DNA from: Phragmites australis
Lineage: Eukaryota; Streptophyta; Magnoliopsida; Poales; Poaceae
Length of the DNA: 64,000 nucleotides
Assembly (NCBI RefSeq): GCF_958298935.1
Contig: NC_084942.1
Span: 10,175,501 to 10,239,500, forward strand
Reading direction: 5' to 3'
How positions within the stretch are numbered: the first letter of the stretch is position 1; each line of letters starts with the position of its first letter. The position numbers were made by a program, and so were the translations under genes. This document shows positions 11,261 to 22,300 of this stretch, piece after piece. The notes under the pieces are model-generated. The model was not told where the DNA came from, did no database searches, and worked only from the letters and a program-made list of their open reading frames with translations.

Positions 11261-12795
11261 ATCTTGATACATCTTTGTACTTCTGGGGTAAATAGAATAT
11301 GCCGAATCATGAGCTTCTCTCAGAATTAACCCTTTAATATCCTTCTGGTTAGGCACACAAATTCTCTTTTTGAACTACATAGTACCTTGACTATCCTCTA
11401 TAAAGTCTGGAGCTTTATCATCCTTGATAAGCTGCCTAATTTCCTTGAGCTTCTCGTCCTCCAGTTGACCCTTACGAATATCTTGTTCAAGAGTGCAATC
11501 TACTTCCATGGTGGTTGTTTCCATATCCGCCACAAATCCAAGGTTGAGCTTCTCAAACTCTTTCCATAACCCAGATTGACAATCTTAAACCATCACCGAG
11601 TTACAGTAACTCTTCCGGCTCAAAGCATTGGCTACTACATTAGCCCTTCCTGGATGGTAGTGAATTCCCACATTGTAGTCCTTGATTAACTCTAGCCATC
11701 TGCACTGACAAAGGTTTAAATCTAGTTGGGTGAAGATATATTTTTAACTCTTGTGATCCGTATATATCTCACACCATTTTCCAATGAGATAGTGTCTTCA
11801 AATCTTCAATGCATGAACCACAACTGCTAACTCCAGGTCATGCGTAGGATAGTGGTCCTCATGCTTCCTTAACTGCCTTGACGCATAGGCTACGACTTGA
11901 CAAGCTGGGCTCCACTTAAAAACCACGTTTTTCTGAAGCAAAGAGGTAAGAGGCTGAGCTATCTTAGAGAACCCTTCTATAAAGCAGTGATAATATTCTG
12001 CTAATCCAAGGAAACTCCTGATCTCTGACACATTGGTAGGTGGTAACCAATTCAACACATCTTTCACTTTACTTGAATTTACTGCTACACCTCCAGCTGT
12101 TATGATATGCCCGAGGAAAGCAACTTGATCTAACCAAAAAATCACATTTGCTAAGCTTGGCATACAACTGATGCTCTCAGAGTGTCTATAACACTATTCT
12201 CAAATGCTCTTCATGTTCTTCCTCACTCTTAGAGAAAATCAGAATGTCATCAATGAATACTACCACAAATTTATTCAAGTAGTCCATAAATTGTTCATAA
12301 GGTTCATGAAATAGGCTGTTGCATTGGTCATGACGGTATACTCATATAATCCATATTGAGTACTAAAGGCAGTCTTGGGCACATCTGACGATCGAATCTT
12401 TAATTGATAGTATCCAGACCTTAGATCAATCTTGGAGAATACTCGGGCTCCTCTCATCTGATCAAACAAATCCTCAATCTGGGGTAATGGATACTTTTCT
12501 TAATGGTCACATCATTGAGTGCTCTGTAATCTACACACATTCATAGGGTACCATCTTTCTTATCTACGAAAAGAACTGGGGCTCCCCAAGGTGACGCACC
12601 TGGTCTGGTAAAACCTTTATCTAACTGCTCCTGAATTTGTTTCTTTAACTCAGCTAGGTCATTAGCGGGCATTCCATATGGCTTTTTGGCTATGGGGGTC
12701 GTACCAGGTACCAATTCAATAACAAACTCAATATCTCGATCTGGTGGCATACTTGGAAATTCATCAGGGAAGATATTGGGAAACTCGCAAACCAC
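11261..12795 (-). pseudogene. Reverse transcriptase/RNase H remnant of the Tekay-type element
   Basis: Minus-strand fragments in several frames cover the RT. 12795-12541 holds the N-terminal part ([38 protein letters not shown]). 12469-12275 holds [17 protein letters not shown]. The catalytic box FIDDILIF is readable around 12240-12270 but in a shifted frame. 12163-11798 holds the connection and RNase H start ([40 protein letters not shown]). 11260-11790 is more decayed RNase H to integrase linker. Stops and frameshifts make it non-functional. Confidence 0.8.
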
Positions 12796-12801
12796 TCTGG
12801 T

Positions 12802-13179
12802 CTAATCAATGGGTGAATCTTCCAGTAGGTTGAGAGAACAATTCTCTTCTGCTGGTATGGTAGCTACGAACTCGACTTTGGTTCCATCTCCATTTGTTAG
12901 GTGAATTGCCCTTCTGGCACACTCTATTACTCCATCATACTTGGCTAACCAATCAATTCTAAGAATAACATCTATGCCTTTAGATTCCAAGACTATAAGA
13001 TTTGCTGGAAAGTCTACCCCCCTTATTTTAAGTTTCATCCTAGGACGCATATACTTTGCCCTCAGTCCTCCTCCAAGAGAGCTAATAAGCATACTACTCT
13101 TCATCATAACCATAGGCAAACTATGCTTTGCAACATACTGAGTAGTTATGAAACAATGCGAAGCTCCAGAATCAAACAA
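12802..13179 (-). pseudogene. Retroviral-type aspartic protease domain of the Tekay-type element
   Basis: The 125-residue open frame begins MFDSGASHCFI, containing the D-S-G active-site triad of gypsy proteases. It continues with the flap and ILRIDWLAKYDG, the family's conserved end (usually GMDWL). The catalytic Asp is intact, but the domain is separated by a stop from RT and by frame changes from gag. It would cleave the Gag-Pol polyprotein. Confidence 0.75.
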
Positions 13180-13382
13180 AACAGATGCAGGTCAAGAATT
13201 GACGAGGAACATATCGTACACCAAATACTGAGCATCACGACCTACTTTTGTTGTGACATAGTTGACCTTACCATGAACGTAATTATGTTGTCCATGATTG
13301 TTCTAACCAGGGTTCTGACTTCCACTATATGGCTGAGTTGGGGCTGGTGTTGACCTTGGTGTGTTACTGGTTTGACCTGATC

Positions 13383-14375
13383 CTACATCTTCTTAAGGAA
13401 TTTACTCACATAGTGCCCTTCCTCTCCATAATAGAAGCATCCTTTGTTTGGGCCAGGAGTAGCTGGGCTATTCTTGACTTGAGGAGTAGTTGATGGAGTT
13501 GAACGGGGTGTCTGATAGTTGGAGCGCAAAACAAGAACTTGTGACTGAGTCTTGTACTGATTGTTGGAACGGAACATAGGGCCTTGCGGAGATGTTTGAG
13601 TTGCCACACGGGAATGTGTGTTGTTTCCTTGTCCTTGGAAAGACATCTTCCTTTCTTCTCATCTAGTTGACGGCGCTTGTGTTCAACCACTAAAGTTTTG
13701 TTCACCATTGCTTGGAAATTGGGGAACTTTTGAGGAAGTAGGGCATACTCTATGACATCATTCAGACCTTCCAAAAAAGCATTCCTACTTATTCTCATCT
13801 GTATCCGCTTCATTTAGAACATACCCTAGACAACTGAGTAAACTTGGTCATATACTCCCTTACAGTCATTGGTCCTTGCTTCAGGCTCATGAATTCCTTC
13901 TTTATCAGACGGACATCTCCTGATGACATATGATGAGGCGGAAATTGGATTTGAACTCCATCCAAGTAATAGCTATTGAATTCTGATGTGCGGTGCAATA
14001 TGCTTCCCACCAGTCCAAGGCTTGACTGGTGAGTTGGTGCGAAGCATAGAGAACCATCTCTCTGTCATTGCACTGTGCAACTTGTAGTTTCCTCTCTATG
14101 TCCTTCAACCAATCATATGCATCCATAGGTTCTTTTGCATGACTGAAGACTGGGGGTTGAGTTCTCTTGAATTCTCCAAGTCTTGATGGTTGATGTGGTT
14201 GAGGACCATGATTTGGTTGTTGCTGCTGCATCTGCACCATGGTTTGGGCTAAAGTTTGCAAGATCTGAGTCTGCATAACCATCTGTTGTTCCAGGATCAT
14301 TGGAGGGGGCGAGGGTGGATTCTGGTTGCTGCTGTCCTCCTTGTGGGTATTGGTGCTCCTCCTTGTGTTAACCAT
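13383..14375 (-). pseudogene. Gag of the Tekay-type element
   Basis: The start at 14375 reads MVNTRRSTNTHKEDSS, typical of Tekay-type gag, followed by a Gln-rich stretch and the capsid core (EPMDAYDWLKDIERKLQVAQ; LTSQALDWWEAY). The frame shifts at about 13905-14010 and again near 13810. A zinc knuckle survives as FYYGEEGHYVSKFLKK (13383-13440), in which two of the expected cysteines are replaced by Tyr and Phe. Gag packages the RNA; the lost cysteines argue against RNA binding by this copy. Confidence 0.8.
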
Positions 14376-15505
14376 CTGATTAGGGTTGGAAAGAGGGACA
14401 GGAGTAGATAAGCCAGACTGGAAAGGATTTAACTAAAGAAACCCGACTATATTATATATATAGATATTAAAAATGCGTCTATGGATAAGGTGCCAAAGCA
14501 TTCCACAGCTCACATCGACACTCAAACAAAAGATCCAAATCACACACTTAACACCATAACAATTCTCATACTAGCATTATTATCCTTAACGATTACATCG
14601 ACACTCGACTCTAACGATGCTAAGACGATCCACTAAAAGACTATACTATTGTGACTCCTCTCTAGTGCGGGATCCTGAGGGGGAGGAATTGACTGATCCA
14701 TCTTCATCTATGGCAAAGGCGTTGTGACAGATCCTCTTGCACGAGGGTGAGTGGATAGACATGTTTTCTTCTTCATCTTCAGATTCTTTTTGGTTGGCAT
14801 CATGTTCATCCTCGAGAAGTGTAGTGACGAAAGCAAGGCATTGGCGAACATCTCCTAACTCTCAGAAGGCGCAGTCCAGTTCATCTTCCAAGGCCATAAT
14901 GAGTGCATCTTATTCATATAGCTTGGGGCTTTCTCCAAAGGGACGCTTCACGAACAGTTCATCACTTCCACGAGTTCTCCGGGGACAATATGCATAAGGT
15001 TGCTCTTAGGGCCATTACTGAGTGAATGCCCACAACTCGACGAGCATCCAGACCTTCATCTTGCTTCTCTCGTAGTCATAGATAGTGACTTCGACCTTCC
15101 ATTCTACATATCCAGAGTGTTGCTTCTTAACTCCCCTATAGACTGGCTTCTGTGTATGTCCAAGTCCAGAAATTATTCCCCATAGTAAGAGAGGAAGGTG
15201 TCCAGCGTAAAGACTATCACTCTCACAAACATCGGGAATGGGGTCCATATTACAGAAAGTGGGATCATCAATCTCCTCTTTAGTTGGAACACGTTGAAGA
15301 ATGGGTGGACGTCCTCCGGTTGACTTGAGAGCGGTGAGCAGCTAGCGAACCATCTATAAAGGAGGAGATGGGATATAAGAACTAACCTTATAGATATCAA
15401 GAGACAAGTATAAGAACTAAGAAAAAGCTACAATGGATTTAGACGAATTAGGAAAAACCTTAGAACGACCATTCTAACTAGGCTTGCGGTCCTACAGTCA
15501 GTATA
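14376..15505 (-). other. Leader region of the Tekay-type element
   Basis: About 1.1 kb between the primer-binding site and the gag start (minus orientation). It contains short open frames without recognisable domains and is treated as untranslated leader with possible internal deletions. Confidence 0.5.
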
Positions 15506-15517
15506 GCTCTGATACCA
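15506..15517 (-). other. Primer-binding site of the Tekay-type element
   Basis: On the minus strand the sequence is TGGTATCAGAGC, an exact match to the 3' end of initiator methionine tRNA. It lies four bases from the right LTR, so this LTR is the 5' LTR. Confidence 0.9.
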
Positions 15518-15521
15518 CTTC

Positions 15522-18500
15522 TGTCACCCCCAGTTTTAACGGACAAAACAGAATACGGCTTATGTGTGCCCAGGAAGTTTAACATATATAAAGACATCAT
15601 AGGTGAAGTAACAAAAGCAATACTTTAACTTACAATAATTTACTTCTTACAATAAAGACTTCACCTAAACAACTTTAATAACTAAACGACATCATCTAAG
15701 CAGTGGAACGGAAGCATCGGCGACCAAACACTTCACATGCACCGACCGGAAGACACGCTCCTAGAACACTAGGTCGTCATCTTGGAAATCTTTAGTCTTC
15801 CACTGAGAAGCATAGGTATTGTGAAAGATACCAACGGTGAGCACATGAAGTACTCAGCAAGTGTGGGAAAGTAATGACATGTAGGCCTTCAACAAAAATA
15901 GGCTAGCACATGGTATACTTGCGTAAATGCGAGTAATGAAAAGATATTTAGACTAAAAAAGCATTAAACAATTATTAAGTGAATGTAACCCATATAGTTT
16001 AACACTCAGCATACAAGGCTACCCACCTTGCATATCATAAGCTTCTAGTACTCCCTGTACTATAACTAAAACCACAACCAAACCCATGACTACAATCCAC
16101 TAATCAAGTGAGGATCCAAGTCTCTCATGATCATGAGCACGACTGTTATAACAGTTTTTACACTCTACAGAGTTTATCCAGCTTTCCCCACGAGTCAATG
16201 AATTCCATGTTGTCGTGTTTCCAAGACACTTAACACACACCAGTGATGTGCCGCCAAGAAATCTCTAAATCCAGTATGAATTTGCACACTAAGTTTCATC
16301 GCCAGGGTTTACATGAGTCTAACTCATACCAGAAGCCCTCTTTTGTGCTGGCACAACACACACTGGATAGACTCTAACTAGTATGTCATGCCCTACCCAT
16401 ATCATCCTCGTGATTGGTACATTACTTCTTAGGTTGTCACTCCATGAACCGGTCTTTACTTAGGTTACTTGAGCAACTACTAAACCAACAACATAACCAT
16501 GACAACCACCAAAACCACTTTGCTCAAGGTCTAAGGTTCCATGCTGCTAGACCATTAACATATTAACGATCATTGTTGCATAAGTTCATTAATCAAGTAT
16601 ATGACACTTCCCAACATCTCGAAAGCATGGCTAAACACTCTACCCATAAAAGACACCTAACCATAACCCACCTAGGTTCCAAAGGGTGATAAGGGAAAAT
16701 CTAGGAAAAACCCTAACATAGGTGACTACCTATCATATTGATAGACACTGCATGCAAGTTTGTAAAATAAAATAGTTTAAATCATAGGTTCAAGATGATC
16801 AAGGACACTTACCTTCTCCTTACTGCTCATTGTACTCTTACTCCTGGTCTTGACGTTTCTCAAATTAATCCAAGATGTTGTCGACTAATCACACAATTAC
16901 CGCCAAAGCGCACAAACAAAATATACTAAGAACAGAGTATAAAACAAAAGAACAATAAGACAAAGTCTATCTAAAAGGATAGAGCTCAGAGAAATAAATC
17001 TAATGGTGAAAGAATCGCTTAAAACGGAGCTACGACGAAAAAGATACACTAAAAACAAGATTAGGGTTTATTTTATAAAAGAAAAGGACTAATTTGTTAT
17101 TAATAGAAAGTTTAGGGACCTTTTTGTAAAAATAGAGGGATCTATATGTAATTTTGGATAAGTTTAGGGACCTAAGTGTAAAAAGATACGGCTCTTTTTG
17201 TAATTACAGAAAAGTTCAGTGGCTAAACTGCAAAATTACCAATTCCTAGGGATATTTGGAATTATTATTTATTGAAAAACCCTATTTATTGCGTGGCTGC
17301 TGACTGGGTACGACTGGGCTGACACATCAGCGAGATTTGCTGTGGTGGCGCACACGTGGCGATGACATGGCTAGCTGACAGGGCATGGAGGCTGACTGAG
17401 ATTAAAGTGGACACATGGCATCCTCTGGTTGGCTACTGAACTGATACGTTTTAAATCTAATCTGGAACGCTCAACACAGATCATACAGTTGGGCTAAAGG
17501 GGACGGCCAGAGGGAACAAACATGGTGGAGCCGAGGGGAAACGCGGTGGCGCACTCACCGAAGAACACATTGGACGGCACTCTGACTTCCAGCGGCGGAA
17601 TAGAAGCATGAGGGCACGGGGAGTCCGTTTTGGGGCTTACCGAGGGCAATGAAGCACTGGAAGGTGGTCTACGACGATTGGGGTGGCGGTGAAGCTCGAG
17701 AGCTAAATGGAGGATGGTTCCGGTGGGCAAGAAGCCAAATTGATGGCGCCAGAAGCTTTGGGGAAGGTTGGCAGATCGATTGGGTGGCTCAGACGACGCG
17801 AAACGGAACTAGGGCAGCTTGGCTGCGAGATCCTCCGAGGCGGCTGCTATGGCAACGACGGGCTCGAGATCTTGATGGATTGGGCTGGGGATTCGACGGA
17901 TTTGGCTTCAAAAAAACTGAGGGGACGACAGTGATTTATATAGGTGGGCAGAGAAGCTCTCGGGGAGGGTCTAGACTCTAGGCGGTGGCAAACTCCTCCT
18001 CGAATACAGCGGCGTGGCTCGAGTTCGATTCGGAGGCAGAGACGACGGCAAAGGAGGATCGGTGCAGGGTGTCTCCAGCGCGGGCTGGCGGAAGACGAGA
18101 GCGACACGTCTGCTGCGCGGGCTGGCTAGCAAGCGCGGCGCGCTGGCTGCTTGCTGGGCCTAGTCCGCGGGTTGTGGCCCAGGCAGGAGGCGGGAGTGGG
18201 GCTACATGCTGGCACAGGATGGGCCAGAGGCAGGCCGAGAGAGAGAAGGAAGCCCACAAGGTTTTAAGCTTTTCTTTTTTTCTATTTGATTTCAATTCCA
18301 AAAACATTTGAATTTAATCTAAGCACTCAAATTCAAACCCAGAGCCACCAAATAAAAACCAATAAAAGAGAGGAGAACCTATATTCTAAAAACAGCATGA
18401 ATGCAAAATATACCAATATTTCCTATGTCAAATTAGATTCTTTTTAGAAAATAGCATTTAACCTTTTGAAATTGTTTAAGCTCAAAATAAATTCCAGCAA

Positions 18501-18540
18501 ATTTTATAAATATTCAAAAATTGAAAATTATGCTGTGACA
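15522..18540 (-). repeat. 5' LTR of the Tekay-type element (3019 bp, full length)
   Basis: The full-length partner of 8113-9927. It begins TGTCACCCCC and ends GCTGTGACA on the + strand. It is immediately followed by the CATCG duplication and then by the TERT upstream region. It reads away from TERT (minus strand). Confidence 0.9.
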
Positions 18541-18545
18541 CATCG
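18541..18545. repeat. Right target-site duplication CATCG
   Basis: Identical to 8108-8112; marks the right edge of the gypsy insertion. Confidence 0.9.
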
Positions 18546-18990
18546 CTTCATTCTGGATCTAAATCCTCTGACTTCATATAGGTAAAATCAGAGGGAAGCA
18601 CTGTTCAGTAAAGAGATGAAAAATGAATAATGTAGTAACATAGATGTAGTAATCTTATTGTTTATAAAGTTACCGTAGCATCTAATCCGTTACATTATCG
18701 AATACAATGACTCATGGTGAAGTTACCATAACTTCACTCCATGGGGAAGGTCAGGCGATCCCAGTGGGTCCATTGCCCGTTCCCAATGCACGACCAGAGG
18801 CATGAGTCCACAGCCCACCCAACCAACCAATACGAGGAGGGGGAGAAGACGAAACCGAGAAAAGTTTTCACGCACGCCGCGCCTCGCCGCTTCAAAATCC
18901 CGCCCTGACGGCTCCCCTCCCTTTCCCCTCGGAGAGAGATCTGCCCACTGCTCCGCCACCTCCTCTCCTGCCCCCTCCGCGTCTCGCACG
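18546..18990 (+). promoter_or_regulatory. TERT: TERT proximal promoter and 5' UTR region
   Basis: This is all that remains between the gypsy insertion and the TERT start codon. The left 200 bases are AT-rich and the right 200 GC-rich, as usual upstream of grass genes. An upstream ATG at 18802 is in frame with the TERT start and would add 63 residues rich in Arg, Ser and Pro. I place the start at 18991 because the protein resembles the plant TERT N-terminus from there. No clear TATA box or telo-box could be assigned. Confidence 0.55.
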
Positions 18991-19302
18991 ATGGCGAGGA
19001 GACGGCGCCGGGGCTCGCGTGGCCGCGCTCCCCTGGAGCTCCGCATGGCCTACGGCCCCCGCGCGCGCCCGCTCGGCCGCACCGTCCTCTCGTTCCTCCC
19101 GCCGCCGGGCACGCCCTGCCCCGCCTGCCGCGGCGGCGCGGGGTGCCTCGCGTGTTGCCGCTGGGCGCACCTCCTCCGTGACGACGACCCGGCCGCGTAC
19201 CGCAGCCTCATCACCCGCGCCGTCTGCGCCGTCGCGCCCGCCTGTGCCGCGCCCCCGCCGCCGCAGTACACGCCGGGGAGCGCCGGGCACTCGCAGGCCA
19301 AG
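18991..19302 (+). CDS. TERT: TERT exon 1
   Basis: 104 codons, residues 1-104, starting MARRRRRGSRGRAPLELRMA. Very GC-rich. It contains the Cys-rich CPACRGGAGCLACCRW stretch and RAVCAVAPACAAPPPPQYTP. It ends at AG before gttctg, phase 0, and joins exon 2. Confidence 0.9.
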
Positions 19303-22300
19303 GTTCTGTCCGACTGCTCTCCTCGTCGTCGCGTCTTTCTCTTGCTTTGTGCTTGAGGTACGTAGATTTCTCGTTTTTCGTTGTTTATCTGATTGCCGTT
19401 TGTCTGCCTGCACGTTGCTCGGCGCTCAGCTCGTTCGGGAGACGATCAAGTTGATCATGGTGGATCGTTCGTGCACAACCAAGAACGTTATCTGCAGCGG
19501 TTACCGTGAGGTACAGCGGTGAATAACTTCTAAATGTACAGAAGGAATATTGCAGTTCGATTAAATTTTATGGCATTTCGTCTTCCATCCCTTTCTCCAT
19601 ATGTTTTATGCATACAGTCCTATTTGAGTAGCACTAATACGTAACTGTTCCTTTTTATTTTGTGATTTTCCTAGAAATAAATGTGAGCTGTACAACAAAA
19701 CCTCTCACATTGAACAATCTTAACTAGTGATACCTCATGTTTATCTCGGCATCACGCAGGTGCTTGGCCTACTGCATTAACAAGGCCTGACAAAAATATG
19801 AGATGCACTGCGGAATCCAGTTGAGAATTTTTACCAACATAGTAAAACCATTATAGTTATGTCTCTAAAAAAGAGGTTATCTATTAGTTAATATATCCAT
19901 CTATAGCAAAATAAAACAGCATCTAGGAGCCACCATAATACCAAATGTGGCCCAAGTCATGAAAAGAGCATGCTACAGACAGCCTTTAAATTCTGACAAA
20001 CCACTAAATCACATAAGCCACTCACTGTTTGTAGCTTTGCAGTAGATTTGGAACTCAATATTTTTAGATCAGAACAAGATTCAAGTTGGTTACCAGGCCT
20101 TTATTTAAGCTTGTCCAAATGGGTCGTGAAAATATGAGGCAGGGCATGATTTAGCTATCTTTCGTTAGGCCTGGCTGTGTGCATCCCATGATCAGAGGCC
20201 AGGACATTCTTTTGTGTGCTCGTGGTAATGTTTCAGACAAACATAAATCTTTTTTCCTACTTCAAGTGACTATTATCTCTTGACCTATTCTGATTTGTTG
20301 AATGCCATGTTTGATACCTTGATATGCCTATTTTTTTCTCCTTCCATTTACAATTTGAAATCCTTATTCGTGTCAGGGTGGCCAGACTAGATGCATCAGT
20401 GAGCTTATTTCTTCTTCATCTTGGGATATTCTCTTACATAGGGTAAGTCTAAAGGACGTTCTTTCTGATAAATAATTTTTGTAATGTTCTTTGCTTGACG
20501 ATAGTTGTTGTTTTCAGATTGGGGATCTACTCATGTGCTATATTCTGAGGTATTCGTCAATATTTTTGCCTGTTAAGAAGAATGATTTTTTTCAAGTCAC
20601 TGGACCCCCACTCAATGTGGTTCTGCAAAAGCCTATATTTTCGAGTACCATGGCAAAAAGTCAACAACCCCAATCCACGAAAGAAAAATGCCTCACGGTA
20701 AGGTATTATGCCAATATATTATACCTTGATGATCGTTCAATTCATAGCTGTGCCATCTGGAGCCCATTTAAATCTTTGGTTCTGAAAGCTCTTAAGGTGG
20801 AAATTACTTTCATTTGGCTACCAAGCACACAAATCTTGAAATTCAGTTTTCAGCATGTACGGCTGAAAAGGATCTCAAATACAGAAGGTGAATTGTTTAT
20901 AACCAATGTTCATTTAAACGCTAGACGTAGACAGACGGTCACCTCGTGACTAGCGTCTAGGCATTGTCTAGACGTGTTTAGACTGGACGCCATGCCCTAG
21001 ACCAAATTGGACGCCATGACCTAGACTAAACTGGAAGTCAAGCTCTCGAATAGCGTCTAGTCTTCGTCTCGACGACTGTATGCCAATGCCAATGTTGCAT
21101 GATTTTAATCCTGAGCAATTAGTATTCTTTTAGTTTCTGTTTGCATGCAAATTAGTGGTCATGCATTTCAGTTTTTCAGTTTCTATGCAGTTAGTATTTC
21201 CATTATTGCATGTAGGTCTTTACTTAGCAGTTTCTGCATGTAGGTCTTTAGTGCTCAGACATATGCTAAAGAGCTGGTTGTGAGACTTTGTTTGGCTTAT
21301 AAATAAAGAAGAAAACAGAAGCTCCAAGCAGTGCAGAGCAGCACAAAAGAAATTCCTGCGTGTTCTCATGTGTGTTTTACTTGTGTTTGTGTGTGTTTGG
21401 CTCGGGATTTCCAACACTTGGTACCAGAGCCTGAGTTGTCGATCCAAGTGCAGCTATGTCGTCGTGCGCTTCCTAGGGGCGCGCAGTCGAGCACTCCTTC
21501 GCACTGAGGCCGACGTAGCTCATCGACACCTCCTCCGCGCTGGCCATGACACCTTGACGACGGTGGCAACGAGATGGTTGTGCAGCGCGTTGTCAAGGAG
21601 GCATCGTCCTCGGTGGTCTACCTCACGCTCACACGGATGAACTACACCGAGTGGGTGCTCGTGATGCGGGTGAACCTGCAGGTGTAAGGCCTTTGGGAGG
21701 CAATCGGACCTGGCGGCAATGTTCTACCGTGACGATAGGTTGGCGCTATTCGCCATTCTCCGCACCGTGCCATCGGACATGTTGTCCACTCTCGCCGTCA
21801 AGGACACCACCAAGGACACCTGCCAAGGACGCCTGTGACGTGATCAAGACGATGCGCGTCGGCGTCGAGTGTGTTAGAGAGGCGAACAAACAGAAGCTAC
21901 GACGCTAGCTCGGCGAAATCGAGTTAAAAGATGGTGAGTCTGTCGATGACTTCGCCATGAGGATGACGAGCCTTGCCAACAACCTCCAAGTACTGGGTGA
22001 TGAAGTCACTGATGTTGAGGTGGTGCGAAAATTTCTGCAGGTCGTTCCAGAACGTCTCCAGCAGGTCGCCATCTCCATTGATACCCTCCTTGATCTGAGC
22101 ATGATCTCGATCGAGGAGGTGATCGGTTGCTTGCATGCTGTGGAGCAGAGGTACAAGCTAGGCTCTTCTGGCGGCAATGGCGGGCAAAAGCTACTCACTG
22201 AGGAGGAGTGGCTAGTTTGCATGAAGAAGCGTGATGGCGAGGGAGGATCCCGTAGCGGCGGTGATGGCTGCTCCCATTGTCGTCATGGCAAGAACCGTGC

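Larger units (their letters stand above)
8113..18540 (-). mobile_element. Tekay/Del-type Ty3-gypsy chromovirus, defective, minus orientation
   Basis: Two LTRs (8113-9927 and 15522-18540) begin TGTCAC and end in ACA. A perfect CATCG duplication flanks the pair. The primer-binding site (15506-15517) and gag (14375 downward) show that the 5' end is on the right. Order on the minus strand is gag, protease, reverse transcriptase, RNase H, integrase remnant, chromodomain remnant, the domain order of Ty3/gypsy. The integrase-side sequence ends in a chromodomain-like segment (about 10560-10640), pointing to the Tekay/Del clade. Frameshifts, stops and loss of the integrase core make it inactive. It sits about 450 bp upstream of the TERT start codon. 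Confidence 0.9.

Noticed and set aside
18892..19413. 173-residue open frame antisense to TERT exon 1
   Set aside because: A GC-rich shadow of the real exon: Arg/Ala/Gly-rich with no domain, and the sense frame is conserved TERT.
20855..20888. Possible extra TERT exon after exon 4 (cag acceptor, HVRLKRISNTE)
   Set aside because: Exon 4 already joins exon 5 in phase 0 with a sensible protein. An extra 34-nt exon would break the phase.
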